From Candidatus Magasanikiibacteriota bacterium (lineage in GTDB: Bacteria; Patescibacteriota; Patescibacteriia; Magasanikbacterales; UBA922): a stretch of 47,764 nt of DNA. The notes below the pieces were generated by a model that was not told the origin of the DNA, did not search any database, and was given only the letters and a program-made list of their open reading frames with translations. Shown in pieces: positions 31,951-41,378 of the stretch. Within the stretch, counting starts at the first letter, position 1; each line of letters starts with the position of its first letter. The position numbers and the translations under genes are program-made. The DNA is taken from NCBI GenBank assembly GCA_003518365.1, contig DOYU01000012.1:87251-135014 (forward strand), read 5' to 3'.

Positions 31951-32400
31951 ATGGAGTGTTTCGTCTGCGACAGAATTCAACAAATTAAAGAGGGGTTCAA
32001 TCCGTATTTCGTAAAAGAGTATGAAACTGGTTACGCAGTTATAGCGGATTTTCAGTATTATCGTGGGACTACGATATTTCTTTGTAAAGAAGACAAGGAA
32101 GAATTATTTCAGCTAGAACCTTCTTTTAAAAAGAAATTTTTAGAGGAAATGAGTATTGTGGCAGAAGGTGTCTTTAAAGCATTTCATCCAAAAAAATTGA
32201 ATTACGAATTGCTAGGGAATTCTGAAGCGCACATGCATTGGTGGCTTATTCCTCGCTACGAAGATGATGAAGAGCCGAAGCTCCCTGTGTGGTACGGAAA
32301 TCCGAAAGAACGGTTTAATGAACAAGAAAAACCTTCAGAAACAACGTTGGCTGAGTTGACGGCTACACTAAAAGAAACGTTGGATGAGCTTTTTTATTAG
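31951..32400 (+). CDS. HIT-family (histidine triad) protein
   Basis: 149 residues from ATG 31951. MECFVCDRI at the start, GTTIFLCKEDKEELFQLEP in the middle and the active-site string NSEAHMHWWLIPR (about 95-107). The histidine triad is partly degenerate: HMH is followed by WW rather than a third histidine. Family members are nucleotide hydrolases or transferases. It lies 35 bp upstream of ychF and is probably cotranscribed. Confidence 0.78.
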   Translation: MECFVCDRIQQIKEGFNPYFVKEYETGYAVIADFQYYRGTTIFLCKEDKEELFQLEPSFKKKFLEEMSIVAEGVFKAFHPKKLNYELLGNSEAHMHWWLIPRYEDDEEPKLPVWYGNPKERFNEQEKPSETTLAELTATLKETLDELFY

Positions 32401-32435
32401 AAATTAGAGAATTAGTAATTAGATATTATTTCGTT

Positions 32436-33518
32436 ATGTTAGCAATTGGAATCGTCGGACTCCCGAATGTCGGGAAATCTACATTGTTCAACGCACTCAC
32501 AAAGAGTAAACAAGCGGAAGCACAGAATTATCCGTTTTGTACGATTGAGCCAAACATCGGTATTGTTGAAGTTCCAGATGTTCGCATTGCAAAACTTACG
32601 TCGACCTCAACATCACTCAAAGCAGTGCCGACGGCCATTGAATTTGTGGATATTGCCGGACTTGTCAAAGGAGCCTCAGAAGGAGAAGGACTTGGAAACA
32701 AATTTCTTTCACACATTCGAAATGTGGATGCCATTGCACAAGTAGTTCGATCCTTTGCAGATGGGAATGTAACGCACGTTCATAATAAAATAGATCCAAA
32801 AGATGATGCAGATGTTATCAATCTGGAACTCGTGCTTGCTGATATGCAGTCTGTCTCTTCTCGCTTGTCAAAAGTTTCAAAAGATGCAAAAGGAGTACGC
32901 GCAAAAGAACTCGCTGTAGAATTGGCGCTTCTCGAAAAATTGATGGCACACTTTGAACAAGGAAAACCGGCGCGCACATTGGAATACACAGAAGATGAAA
33001 TGGAAATCATGAAAGAATTGCATCTGATTACGATGAAACCAATGATGTACATCCTCAACACAGTTGAGGAAGAGACAATGACTAAGGAACAAGATACAAA
33101 CTTTTTTGAAGAAAATGCAGTTGTTGTCCGTGTGTCTGCACGTACTGAAGCGGAAATCGCCGAATTACCCGCAGACGAGGCGCTTGAATTTATGAAAGAG
33201 CTTGGGATGGAACAATCTGGTCTTGATAAAATTATTACGGCTGGCTATCAGTTGCTTGATCTTGTGACATATTTTACTTCAGGTGTCCAAGAAACGCGTG
33301 CATGGACAGTGAAGCGTGGCACGCCTGCGCAGCTTGCAGCCGGTGTGATTCATACTGACTTTATCAAAAAATTTATCAAAGCAGATATTGCCAACTGGCA
33401 AGACTTTGTCGATGCAGGCGGATGGAATGGTGTAAAAGAAAAAGGCAAGATGCAACTTGTGGGCAAAGAGTATATTGTCCAAGATGGTGATGTCGCATAT
33501 TTTCACATTGGGGCGTAA
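32436..33518 (+). CDS. ychF: Ribosome-binding ATPase YchF (OLA1 family)
   Basis: 360 residues. P-loop GLPNVGKSTLFNALTKS (about 8-24), switch II DIAGLVKGASEGEGLGNKFL (about 71-90), coiled coil (about 130-190), then the C-terminal TGS domain with ETRAWTVKRGTPAQLAAGVI. The replacement of NKxD by a NxxE-type motif near NTVEEE agrees with ATP preference. It has roles in translation and the redox stress response. The preceding gap (32396-32432) is a run of ATTAG words. Confidence 0.96.
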   Translation: MLAIGIVGLPNVGKSTLFNALTKSKQAEAQNYPFCTIEPNIGIVEVPDVRIAKLTSTSTSLKAVPTAIEFVDIAGLVKGASEGEGLGNKFLSHIRNVDAIAQVVRSFADGNVTHVHNKIDPKDDADVINLELVLADMQSVSSRLSKVSKDAKGVRAKELAVELALLEKLMAHFEQGKPARTLEYTEDEMEIMKELHLITMKPMMYILNTVEEETMTKEQDTNFFEENAVVVRVSARTEAEIAELPADEALEFMKELGMEQSGLDKIITAGYQLLDLVTYFTSGVQETRAWTVKRGTPAQLAAGVIHTDFIKKFIKADIANWQDFVDAGGWNGVKEKGKMQLVGKEYIVQDGDVAYFHIGA

Positions 33519-33567
33519 CGTTTTCTTTGCTTGTTTTTCATTCTCTGCAAGAGTACAATAAAAACAT

Positions 33568-34299
33568 ATGAAAATAGAAAAACATTACAATCCAACATAT
33601 CTTCATCACAAAAAAAATGGATCTAGTGCTACACTTCGTGAATTAGTTTTTGGTATGGAAGATGGTATGGTTTCTACCATGGGAGCTATCACTGGTATTG
33701 CCATAGGGAGTGGCGATCATTTTATTGTTGTTCTCTCTGGTGTTGTTATCATTGCTGTTGAGTCTATCTCTATGGGGGTAGGATCATATCTTTCAAATAA
33801 ATCTGAACGAGCCATGGAAGAACGCATTCTTGCTGAAGAAAAACAAGAAATTGCTGATATGCCAAAAGAAGAGGCAGAGGAACTTGTCGGGTTATTGACT
33901 GCCGATGGATGGTCTCAAGAAATTGCAGAAAAAATGGCAGCGGAAGCAGAAAAGAAACCTGCGCTCATGCTTCGAGAAATGGCATACCGTGAACTCAACG
34001 TTATTCCACATAAAGAGGCGAATCCACTTAAAAATGGATTTGTTATGCTCGGGTCGTATATTGTTGGGGGTCTTGTTCCATTGTTGCCATATTTTTTACT
34101 TCCTGACCCAATTAAAACAATTCCACTTTCAATTTCAGTAACACTCGTAGGGCTATTTGCTCTTGGGGCGTATACCACAAAATTTTCACTCAGATCCTGG
34201 TGGAAAGGTGGATTGGAAATGCTTGCCCTCGCAGGAATTGCTGGACTTGTGGGATATTTGGTTGGACAGTATGCGACTGCCTTTACAAATTTGTTATAA
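33568..34299 (+). CDS. VIT1/CCC1 family iron/manganese transporter
   Basis: 243 residues. LRELVFGMEDGMVSTMGAIT (about 23-42) and VESISMGVGSYLSNKSERA (about 65-85) are the family hallmarks. Five hydrophobic segments are visible, with an acidic cytoplasmic helical region (about 88-150) that binds metal in plant VIT1. It probably moves Fe2+ or Mn2+ across the cytoplasmic membrane. It is monocistronic or a distal gene of the ychF unit, and ends at a terminator. Confidence 0.9.
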   Translation: MKIEKHYNPTYLHHKKNGSSATLRELVFGMEDGMVSTMGAITGIAIGSGDHFIVVLSGVVIIAVESISMGVGSYLSNKSERAMEERILAEEKQEIADMPKEEAEELVGLLTADGWSQEIAEKMAAEAEKKPALMLREMAYRELNVIPHKEANPLKNGFVMLGSYIVGGLVPLLPYFLLPDPIKTIPLSISVTLVGLFALGAYTTKFSLRSWWKGGLEMLALAGIAGLVGYLVGQYATAFTNLL

Positions 34300-34316
34300 C
34301 GAAGTACGTCTACGAT

Positions 34317-34350
34317 AAAAAAAGCTCATATACGATGAGCTTTTTTTATT
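34317..34350. terminator. Bidirectional terminator
   Basis: AAAAAAGCTCAT-ATACG-ATGAGCTTTTTT, between the VIT1 gene and the methylase. Confidence 0.88.
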
Positions 34351-34356
34351 GAATTT

Positions 34357-35493
34357 TTATTCAGCAAGTTTCCATCGCCAGATTTCTCGCGCAACAAATT
34401 GTTCGTCTCTTGCATATACAAGTGGCATGTCTGATTCCTCGTATTGAAGTAATTCAAAACCAAGTTCTTCAATGTGTTTTTGACAATCAATCGTAATCCA
34501 TTCTTCTTTGTATCGAAAACGTGGTATGACAAAAATAATACGACCATCGGGTTTCATGATTTTTTTGAAAACACGAAAGGCATCTATATAGAGTTGTTTC
34601 AATTCTTCTGTTTGTTTTTGTAAAAATACTTTTTGTTCACGTCCTGATCGCGGTACTCCCATGTATGGTTCTGTGGCGATGATGTCGATTGAGTTTTTTT
34701 CAATGTTTTCTGTGGTTTGACGGACATCTTTTTTGAAAATTTTTAATGTGAGATTGCTACATGCCAATTTTTCCTTGAGCCAGTTCAGATTTTTTGTTGT
34801 ATCATCAATTGCTCTCTCAGAAATATCACTTCCAATGATATGTTCCATTCCAAGTGACATCGCCTCTCCAAGAAGTGTGCCAGATCCACAAAATGGATCG
34901 AGCAACGTGTCTTCTTTTTTTGGCATGGCAAGATTGATCATGATGCGAGCAAGTTTTGGAGGGAGCATGCCGCTCTTGTCATCAATACTTGGGCGTCCGT
35001 AATCACGTTCACTCATCTCTTCGATCGGTTGAATGGCTCGAGTAACATACACAACATTATCTATAATCGTCAGGTGTGAACCTTTTGCTACTAAATTGTT
35101 GTGCAAAATCGTTGCGGTATTTTTTGTTTCAACATATCTGACAGAGCGACCAATCTTCTTTAATTTTTTTTTCACGGCAATGGCAAGTTTGGAGGCATGT
35201 GTGCCGCCGCTTACTGAAAAGTGAAGTTTTTGGTCTGAAGGTAATGTAGATAAATATGAGAACACTGTTTCTTCGGCGTTCCCTTTTGGGTCCAGTTTCT
35301 CTCCAATGAGGCGTGTGCCACCGAGTTGATGCATAAGTTCTGCTCCATCTATTGGTGTATCCACGGACACTAACAAATACTCGCCTACTAATCGCGAATG
35401 GGAAATATGGACATGCTTTTGTATGAAGACAGCGGCAATTTCTTCTTGAGAAAGATCTCGCTGCCGACCAAGTTGAAAGGCGTATGTTGACAT
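34357..35493 (-). CDS. TRM11/UPF0020-like RNA methyltransferase
   Basis: 378 residues. The N-terminal RNA-binding THUMP-like half (1-160) ends at ERDYGRPSIDD. The Rossmann methylase half has the SAM loop LLDPFCGSGTLLGEAMSLGM (about 198-217), GSDISERAIDD, and the catalytic ATEPYMGVPRSG in place of NPPY. Archaeal TRM-G10/TRM11 enzymes modify tRNA guanosine; CPR genomes often carry this type. It is the last gene of the pilus operon, 6 bp after the 168-aa gene. Confidence 0.83.
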   Translation of the reverse strand: MSTYAFQLGRQRDLSQEEIAAVFIQKHVHISHSRLVGEYLLVSVDTPIDGAELMHQLGGTRLIGEKLDPKGNAEETVFSYLSTLPSDQKLHFSVSGGTHASKLAIAVKKKLKKIGRSVRYVETKNTATILHNNLVAKGSHLTIIDNVVYVTRAIQPIEEMSERDYGRPSIDDKSGMLPPKLARIMINLAMPKKEDTLLDPFCGSGTLLGEAMSLGMEHIIGSDISERAIDDTTKNLNWLKEKLACSNLTLKIFKKDVRQTTENIEKNSIDIIATEPYMGVPRSGREQKVFLQKQTEELKQLYIDAFRVFKKIMKPDGRIIFVIPRFRYKEEWITIDCQKHIEELGFELLQYEESDMPLVYARDEQFVAREIWRWKLAE

Positions 35494-35499
35494 AAGAGG

Positions 35500-36006
35500 C
35501 TATTCTTCCACTACTGAGGCCTCTGTGTCAAGTCCTGGAGAAGAAAGTGGCGTTCCAAATATTGCCATTGGGGTAGATGTGGAAAGATTGGTATATTTTT
35601 CTGTGGTGGATTTTCTCACTTTTTCTAGTATGGAAAAGTCTATAATGTCTGTGCGTCTCATTTCTTGTACAAATAAGAGTTGCTGTGTATTTTCAATTGT
35701 AGTAAATACGGTATTGTGCAACCGCCATAATCCAAAAGAAAGTGAAATCATAATTCCGGTACCGATAAGCCATGAAGAAATACGAAGTATTCGAAAATGA
35801 GCAAATCTTGCAGTATATACTGATTGAGAATAATGCTGACGTTGTTTTTCAATGGCATGTTCTCGCTGATGACGTTCTTTTTTTATCGATCGACGGGATG
35901 GTTGAGGTGGTGCTGGTGCAGCTTGCTGTTTTTGTGGATTTTTTTGTGTATCCTCAACAATCTTGCCCGCCCGCTTTGTGTGTGTTTTTGTTTTTGATGT
36001 AGGCAT
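35500..36006 (-). CDS. Single-span protein of the type IV pilus operon (PilP position)
   Basis: 168 residues. A long basic, Gln/Pro-rich cytoplasmic N-terminus (1-75), one transmembrane helix (ISSWLIGTGIMISLSFGLWR, about 77-96), and a 70-residue outer part with a Ser/Thr/Pro-rich tail. It sits where pilP stands in proteobacterial pilMNOP operons but lacks a lipobox. I do not recognise the sequence; a structural link to the pilus platform is inferred from position alone. Confidence 0.6.
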   Translation of the reverse strand: MPTSKTKTHTKRAGKIVEDTQKNPQKQQAAPAPPQPSRRSIKKERHQREHAIEKQRQHYSQSVYTARFAHFRILRISSWLIGTGIMISLSFGLWRLHNTVFTTIENTQQLLFVQEMRRTDIIDFSILEKVRKSTTEKYTNLSTSTPMAIFGTPLSSPGLDTEASVVEE

Positions 36007-36019
36007 AAAAGTATGAAGG

Positions 36020-36568
36020 TTAGGTCATTTGTCGAGCATACATACGTGCATCAAATCGAAGTGATGCTGTACCAGGTTCAGTCCCTCTTCTAAAATCTAT
36101 ACCTTGGATTATTATATAATAAGGTTGAGATTCCAACGTTTGGAGGTAGGTAAACATGTCTTCAAATGTGCCCGTAAGCACAAATGAAAATGTGTAATAA
36201 GGAAGCCCGACAGTACTGTCGGGGGTATCTGTAAAGCTTGCCCCAAGTGTTTGATCCAGTGCATGTTCCTGTGCCAACATCTCCAATTGTTCTATGATAT
36301 GTACTTCCTCACCATGAGGGATGACGAAAGATTTGTATGTTTCTATTTCCTTATTGACACTATCGAGTTCACGAAGTGTGCGACGCATGGCTTGGGTGTC
36401 ATTGTATCGAATTTCTAGTTCTTGTTGAATGACTTTGATATCGTCGCTTACGCTTGAAAGCGCGTGTATCGTTGGGTAAATGATAAAGACGCCAAGCACG
36501 ACTGACCCGATCAGAAATGCAGTAGATATTACGTAGAATTGTCTTTTTAAACTGAGTCGATGGAGCAT
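36020..36568 (-). CDS. pilO: PilO-like pilus platform protein
   Basis: 182 residues. A short cytoplasmic start, one transmembrane helix (FYVISTAFLIGSVVLGVFII, about 11-30), a coiled coil (about 35-85), and a compact ferredoxin-like end (YYTFSFVLTGTFEDMFTYLQ, then LESQPYYIIIQGIDF). This is the PilO layout. With PilM and PilN it forms the inner-membrane alignment complex. An 18-bp GC palindrome lies within its coding sequence. Confidence 0.8.
   Translation of the reverse strand: MLHRLSLKRQFYVISTAFLIGSVVLGVFIIYPTIHALSSVSDDIKVIQQELEIRYNDTQAMRRTLRELDSVNKEIETYKSFVIPHGEEVHIIEQLEMLAQEHALDQTLGASFTDTPDSTVGLPYYTFSFVLTGTFEDMFTYLQTLESQPYYIIIQGIDFRRGTEPGTASLRFDARMYARQMT
36206..36223. repeat. GC palindrome inside pilO
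   Basis: CCCGACAGTACTGTCGGG is perfect over 18 bp. It encodes PDSTVG in a loop between the coiled coil and the globular domain. Confidence 0.8.
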
Positions 36569-36571
36569 AGA

Positions 36572-37102
36572 TCAAAACACAAATGAGACAGAAAGGGTAA
36601 ATGGAATATCGTCTTGTTTGGTCAAATTACTAAGGGGGATGTTCACCGCAGCGATTTCATCAAGTGCTTCAAGTTGTTCTTTTAGTTTGATGAGTGAGTC
36701 ACGAGATGGGACAGAGCCACTAATTTCGAACAGCTGTTCCTTTTTCTTTAAGGATATGTGATTGATGTTTACCTCTTTGGGTAGTGCTGCTGTGATACGA
36801 GTCACGTAAATTGACCACGGTGTATATTGGTCTTGAATTGCTGATGCCTGCTTGATGATCGCATTTATTTTTTGAATTTTAGCATTTATTTCTCCTGCTG
36901 AAGTGTGGGTTCGTAAACTTTGGAGCGTAATATCGGCAAATTGAGATTGTAAAAACGCTTGTGAAATAATAGAAAAAATAGCAAAACAACAAAGAACGAT
37001 AAACACTATCGCGAGAGTGTTTTTAATAAATCCCATCGTCATAATGCCTCTGGCATATTGTTGCTTTTTTTGGGACATCAGGTTGAGCCGTATTGGATAC
37101 AT
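36572..37102 (-). CDS. pilN: PilN-like pilus platform protein
   Basis: 176 residues starting MYPIRLNLMSQKK: the IRLNLM stretch matches the conserved PilN N-terminus (INLLP-type) that docks in PilM. One transmembrane helix (NTLAIVFIVLCCFAIFSIIS), a coiled coil (about 60-95), then a ferredoxin-like domain (ALPKEVNINHISLKKKEQLF). It is adjacent to pilM and pilO with gaps under 10 bp. Confidence 0.83.
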   Translation of the reverse strand: MYPIRLNLMSQKKQQYARGIMTMGFIKNTLAIVFIVLCCFAIFSIISQAFLQSQFADITLQSLRTHTSAGEINAKIQKINAIIKQASAIQDQYTPWSIYVTRITAALPKEVNINHISLKKKEQLFEISGSVPSRDSLIKLKEQLEALDEIAAVNIPLSNLTKQDDIPFTLSVSFVF

Positions 37103-37109
37103 AGGATAA

Positions 37110-38216
37110 TCAAATCATGTCATGAACGTTGAATGGATTTTCTGCAGCTCTCAACGCAAGCCCAATGGCAGTTGCAAGGCTAAGAGATGTTTCTTCGTTT
37201 GGTATCTTTCCGGGATGTGTCCCTAGGTTTTTCCATACACGCCCTGGCGCGCAGGTAATACCCAACCGTTGGGATAGTAGCTCAGTCAGGTATGGTGTAT
37301 TTGTCGCCCCACCAGACATAGTCATATGAGTCACCTTATTTGTATTGGGGAAATGTGAGTAATAAAATTGAAACGCTTGTTCTATCGTGTCCAGAAATAT
37401 GTCCAAAGAGTCTTTTATAACGGAGAGTGCTTTGCCATATTTTTTTGTATATTGGACACCATATTCTCGTTTTATGTGTTCTGCTTCTTCTCTCCCAATT
37501 TTTAGTCCTTGCATGATTGCTGTTGTGAGCAATTCCCCTGAAAAAGGTAACGTTTTGCTAAATTGAATGGTTTCGTGGTCATAGATGATAAGGCTACTTT
37601 GTGTTGCACCAACATCGAGAATAGCTCTGGCTTCACCTGCATAAAGTTTGTCTGCGGTAATGAGTGATCGTGCGATCGCGAGCGCTTCTATTTCTAATGA
37701 AAGAATACTGAGTCCGAGACTTTCTATCAAGTAGGTATACATGTCAACAATGTACTTTGGTGCCGCACCAATGAGAATTCGTGTATTTCCTTCTGAAATA
37801 GGAGGAAGTATTTGCCAATCGAGATAATACATTTCTTCATCAAATGGGATGTGTTGTTTTGCGAGAGTGACAATATCGTCATCAAGGACATCCCTTGCTT
37901 CTTTTTCAAGATGAATGACTTTAATAAAGCTATGGATTTCGGGGAGTGACCCTACGACCCATTTCCCTCCCAGTGGCTTTGCCCCTTTTTTTTCACCTTT
38001 TCCACTAATCAGATGTTGAAGATATGTACGTACTTTTTCTGGTTCTTGGATTTCCCCATTGACAATAAGTCCTGGGGGAAGTGTGATTTGCCTGAGTGCT
38101 TTGAGTCGAAAGGAAGGAATACGCTTATGCCCTGTTGTATTATCAAGTTGGACTATCTTTATAGACAAGTCTCCTATATCAAGTCCAAATGCATTTGGGT
38201 ATGGGTGAAACAACAT
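37110..38216 (-). CDS. pilM: PilM-like actin-fold ATPase
   Basis: 368 residues from ATG 38216; upstream in-frame starts would overlap pilC. AFGLDIGDLSIKIVQLDNTT (about 8-27) is the phosphate-1 motif of the actin fold. DIGA-like RAILDVGATQSSLIIYDHET (about 195) and MTMSGGATNTPYLTELLSQR (about 310) complete the nucleotide site. PilM is a cytoplasmic ring component that links PilN to the motor. It starts 2 bp from the pilC stop. Confidence 0.9.
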   Translation of the reverse strand: MLFHPYPNAFGLDIGDLSIKIVQLDNTTGHKRIPSFRLKALRQITLPPGLIVNGEIQEPEKVRTYLQHLISGKGEKKGAKPLGGKWVVGSLPEIHSFIKVIHLEKEARDVLDDDIVTLAKQHIPFDEEMYYLDWQILPPISEGNTRILIGAAPKYIVDMYTYLIESLGLSILSLEIEALAIARSLITADKLYAGEARAILDVGATQSSLIIYDHETIQFSKTLPFSGELLTTAIMQGLKIGREEAEHIKREYGVQYTKKYGKALSVIKDSLDIFLDTIEQAFQFYYSHFPNTNKVTHMTMSGGATNTPYLTELLSQRLGITCAPGRVWKNLGTHPGKIPNEETSLSLATAIGLALRAAENPFNVHDMI

Positions 38217-38217
38217 A

Positions 38218-39342
38218 TTAAAAATTCTGAACCAAAGAATACATTGGCATAATGACGGAAACTGCCACGCCACCAACACCAAGACCGAGGAATACGATAA
38301 GAACCGGTTCTATAATAGTAGTAAAGTTTTTCATGGTTTTATCAACATCTTCATTATAAAAATTTGATAGTTCTGTGAGGAGTGTGTCAATCTCTCCTGT
38401 TCGTTCACCGACCATGATCATTTCCGTCACCAAGGGGGAGTACAGTGTAGGATGTTTTCTCAGAGATTCAGAGAGGGGTATTCCTTTTTCTAGGTCTGCC
38501 GCACTTTGCATAAGTGATATTCTGTAGTTTACATTACTACATGTGTCAGCAGTGATCGTCACAGAATCCACGATAGGTATGGCACTCTTCATAAGTGAAG
38601 ATAGTGTGAGAGAAAAGCGTGCAAGGTTCACTTTTTTTATGACTGCTCCGACAACAGGCAGATACAGATTTATGGTATGGACAGTTTTTCTAAACTTGGG
38701 TGATTTTTTCATCATGATCAGAAACATTGTTACTGAACATATCAAGATGAAAAGCATGAGTATGAGATTCACAGGCTTACTCATAAAATGAGTAATTGCC
38801 ACAAGAATTTTTGTTGGGAGTGGTAACTCACTTTCAAATTCATCAAAGATCGTGAGAAGTTTTGGAAGGATAACGGTTGTCATCAGTATGCCAATACCAA
38901 TCATCGCGACTATAACCACTGATGGATAGATCATCGCCCCTCGGATGCTTGCGGTGAGATCGTGGGTTTTTTTCATTTGGATGGCAATCTGTGTAAGTGC
39001 TTCTTCAAGTTTTCCACTTACTTCACCTGCCTCGATCATTTTTACATAAATAGGGGGAAACACTTTTGGATGTTGCAGAAGTACTGCGCTGAGTTGTTTT
39101 CCACTGCTTACGTCTTTTGTAATTTGTCCGATGACCATTTTGAGTGCTTTGTTTCCCGTTTCCTTTGCAAGAATTTCAAGTGATTCGACAAGAGATAATC
39201 CTGCGTGGATCATTATTCGTAGATGGTCTACAAAAAACATTTTTTCTGTAAACGAAATGCGTGTGAGATGCTTTGTGAACCAATCGTTCATTTTCTTTTC
39301 GAATCGAGAGAGCTCACGTGGTTTTTTCTTTTTTCCAAACAT
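38218..39342 (-). CDS. pilC: Type IV pilus inner-membrane platform protein PilC
   Basis: 374 residues from ATG 39342. Two T2SSF domains: FVDHLRIMIHAGLSLVESLE (about 37-56) and FSLTLSSLMKSAIPIVDSVT (about 245-264), each with GERTGEID- or GEVSGKLE-type glycine motifs (MIEAGEVSGKLEEAL; MIMVGERTGEIDTLL). Three hydrophobic spans are visible, the last near the end. It is the rotor on which PilB acts. The start codon follows a hairpin with a T run, so translation or transcription may be attenuated. Confidence 0.93.
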   Translation of the reverse strand: MFGKKKKPRELSRFEKKMNDWFTKHLTRISFTEKMFFVDHLRIMIHAGLSLVESLEILAKETGNKALKMVIGQITKDVSSGKQLSAVLLQHPKVFPPIYVKMIEAGEVSGKLEEALTQIAIQMKKTHDLTASIRGAMIYPSVVIVAMIGIGILMTTVILPKLLTIFDEFESELPLPTKILVAITHFMSKPVNLILMLFILICSVTMFLIMMKKSPKFRKTVHTINLYLPVVGAVIKKVNLARFSLTLSSLMKSAIPIVDSVTITADTCSNVNYRISLMQSAADLEKGIPLSESLRKHPTLYSPLVTEMIMVGERTGEIDTLLTELSNFYNEDVDKTMKNFTTIIEPVLIVFLGLGVGGVAVSVIMPMYSLVQNF

Positions 39343-39347
39343 AAAAA

Positions 39348-39374
39348 ACAGGCGATGTATTCGCCTGTAGTATA
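39348..39374 (-). promoter_or_regulatory. Hairpin abutting the pilC start codon, with adjacent -10 box
   Basis: On minus: TATACT (39369-39374), then ACAGGCGA-ATACA-TCGCCTGT and six T running into ATG 39342. It can be the pilB terminator, an attenuator, or both. The -35 region is poor. Confidence 0.6.
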
Positions 39375-39423
39375 GCACAAATTATTGGTAAGGAATATGC
39401 GTGATGTACTGCCTGGTCTCCTT

Positions 39424-41154
39424 TTATTCCCTTGTCACACGCAACACTTCTTCAATACTCGTGATGCCCCGCTTTGCTTTTACCAGACCATCTTCAAACA
39501 TGGTGATCATACCGTGTGTTACAGCGTACTCCTGAATTTCAGGAGCTGTGCCATGTTTATTGATCAGGTCTGCCACACCAGCATCAACGTCGAGGACTTC
39601 GTAGATCCCAATACGTCCTTTATATCCAGTCTGATTACATTTTTTACATCCTGGTGCATGGTAAAATTCAATAGAAGAAAGTTTTTTTTCAGCAGCCTTT
39701 AGTGTTATGCCATGATCTTTATACAGTTTTAATATGCCTTTTACATCAACTAATTTTTGGAGTTCTTTTATTGCTTCGGCTTCAAGTTTGAATGGTGTAC
39801 TACAATGATCGCAGAGCTTACGGACCAGACGTTGTGCAATAATGACATTTGCCGTAAAGGCAATGAGAAATGGAGGAATACCCATATCCATCAGACGAGG
39901 CAAGGTCGTTGGTGCATCATTTGTATGCAGTGTAGAGAGCACGAGGTGCCCTGTCATCGCCGCATGCATCGCAATCTCTGCAGTTTCTTGATCACGAATT
40001 TCTCCCACCATGATGATATCTGGATCCTGACGAAGAAAGGCTCTGAGTCCTGATGCAAAATCAAATCCTACTCGTGGGTTGATCTGGCTCTGATTGATAC
40101 CACCAACATGGTATTCGATAGGATCTTCAATCGTCGAGATATTGACTCCAGGTTGATTCAAAAGACCTAGCACGGAATAGAGTGTTGTTGTTTTTCCACT
40201 TCCTGTTGGTCCTGTGACCAGGACCATACCATGTGGTTTTTTGATTGCCTCATCTAAGAGTGCTCGTGGTCCTGGCAAAAAGCCAAGTTGGTCGAGTGTC
40301 AATGGTTTTTGTCCTTCATGAAGAACACGCATAACGATTTTTTCACCGTCATATACTGGGATGACCGATACACGAAAGGCAAGGTCTTCTTCGTTCACTT
40401 CAATTTTGAAACGTCCATCCTGCGGCACCATGTGTTCGTCAATTTTCAAATTCGCCAAAATTTTTATGCGTGCTGTAATGCCGTTTTGGACTTGTTTTGG
40501 AAGATGCATGACTGAGTGAAGAATACCATCAACTCTATATCGTACCGAAACATCTTCTTCTGTTGGTTCTATATGGATATCACTTGCTTCTTGGAAAATA
40601 GCATGTTCGAGGACACTCTTTACAATATTAATAATGGGAAGTTCTTCGGCCGCCTTTTTTAATTCTTCTGGTTTGTAGTTTTTCTTTTGCGTGGTAACAC
40701 CTACTTGCTTCAATTCCTCCTCAAGATCTGCATGATAGAGCCTGATTGCACGTTTGACACCGCTTGGGGTAGCGAGGGACACTTCTGGTGTGAGACCCGT
40801 TTTTCTGTGCATGAATTCAATTGTTTGAATATCCAAGGGGTCAATCATCGCAAGATGAATCGTGTCTTTGGTTTTTTCAAATGCAATGATGTAGTGTGTT
40901 TCTGCAAGGGGTTGAGGAACGACAAGCAGAGTGTCACGTGGAATTTCTTTTTCTTTGAGATCGACAAGAGGAACATCCATTTTTTGACTCATGTATGCAT
41001 ACAACTTGTCTTCCTTGACAACGCCTTTTTCTACCAAAAACAAATCAAGTTTTTTTTCTTCTGCAAGAGCTTCATTTGTGAGCTCTTCAATTTTTGTTGG
41101 TTTCAACTTAAGCTCTTCAGAGAGATAGGTTGAAATAATATCTTTTGGGAGCAT
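39424..41154 (-). CDS. pilB: Type IV pilus assembly ATPase PilB (GspE family)
   Basis: 576 residues. An N-terminal MshEN-like domain (1-160), then the motor: Walker A VTGPTGSGKTTTLYSVLGLL (about 315), Asp box, Walker B RQDPDIIMVGEIRDQETAEI (about 375), His box LHTNDAPTTLPRL (about 405), and a zinc-binding CDHC...CKKC pair (about 440-510). It powers pilus extension. No pilT occurs in the window. A candidate extended -10 (TGCTATTAT on minus, near 41182) lies upstream. Confidence 0.95.
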   Translation of the reverse strand: MLPKDIISTYLSEELKLKPTKIEELTNEALAEEKKLDLFLVEKGVVKEDKLYAYMSQKMDVPLVDLKEKEIPRDTLLVVPQPLAETHYIIAFEKTKDTIHLAMIDPLDIQTIEFMHRKTGLTPEVSLATPSGVKRAIRLYHADLEEELKQVGVTTQKKNYKPEELKKAAEELPIINIVKSVLEHAIFQEASDIHIEPTEEDVSVRYRVDGILHSVMHLPKQVQNGITARIKILANLKIDEHMVPQDGRFKIEVNEEDLAFRVSVIPVYDGEKIVMRVLHEGQKPLTLDQLGFLPGPRALLDEAIKKPHGMVLVTGPTGSGKTTTLYSVLGLLNQPGVNISTIEDPIEYHVGGINQSQINPRVGFDFASGLRAFLRQDPDIIMVGEIRDQETAEIAMHAAMTGHLVLSTLHTNDAPTTLPRLMDMGIPPFLIAFTANVIIAQRLVRKLCDHCSTPFKLEAEAIKELQKLVDVKGILKLYKDHGITLKAAEKKLSSIEFYHAPGCKKCNQTGYKGRIGIYEVLDVDAGVADLINKHGTAPEIQEYAVTHGMITMFEDGLVKAKRGITSIEEVLRVTRE

Positions 41155-41261
41155 ATAAAGAGATCTATATCATAGATATAATAGCACAGAAGAATGCTTT
41201 TTGACGAATTATGAGTGATATTTCTATAAAATGTAAAAAAAAGCTTAATACAGGCAAAACC

Positions 41262-41290
41262 TTGACAACAGTGGATTCCTTTGCTATAGT
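41262..41290 (+). promoter_or_regulatory. Promoter of rpsF-ssb-rpsR
   Basis: TTGACA (41262-41267), 17 bp, TATAGT (41285-41290). Confidence 0.85.
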
Positions 41291-41314
41291 ACGACCCACT
41301 ACAAATATACAGCG

Positions 41315-41372
41315 CACCTGTCTGTCGGGAGGTCGACCCTGACGTCGGAGGAGATGGGATAAATCAACAATA
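41315..41372 (+). promoter_or_regulatory. Structured rpsF leader, possible S6/S18 autoregulatory site
   Basis: In the ~80-nt leader, GTCGGG pairs with CCCTGAC around an AGGTCGA loop, followed by GGAGGAGATGGG. Leaders upstream of rpsF commonly bind S6-S18; the fit to that motif was not tested. Confidence 0.4.
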
Positions 41373-41378
41373 TTTACT

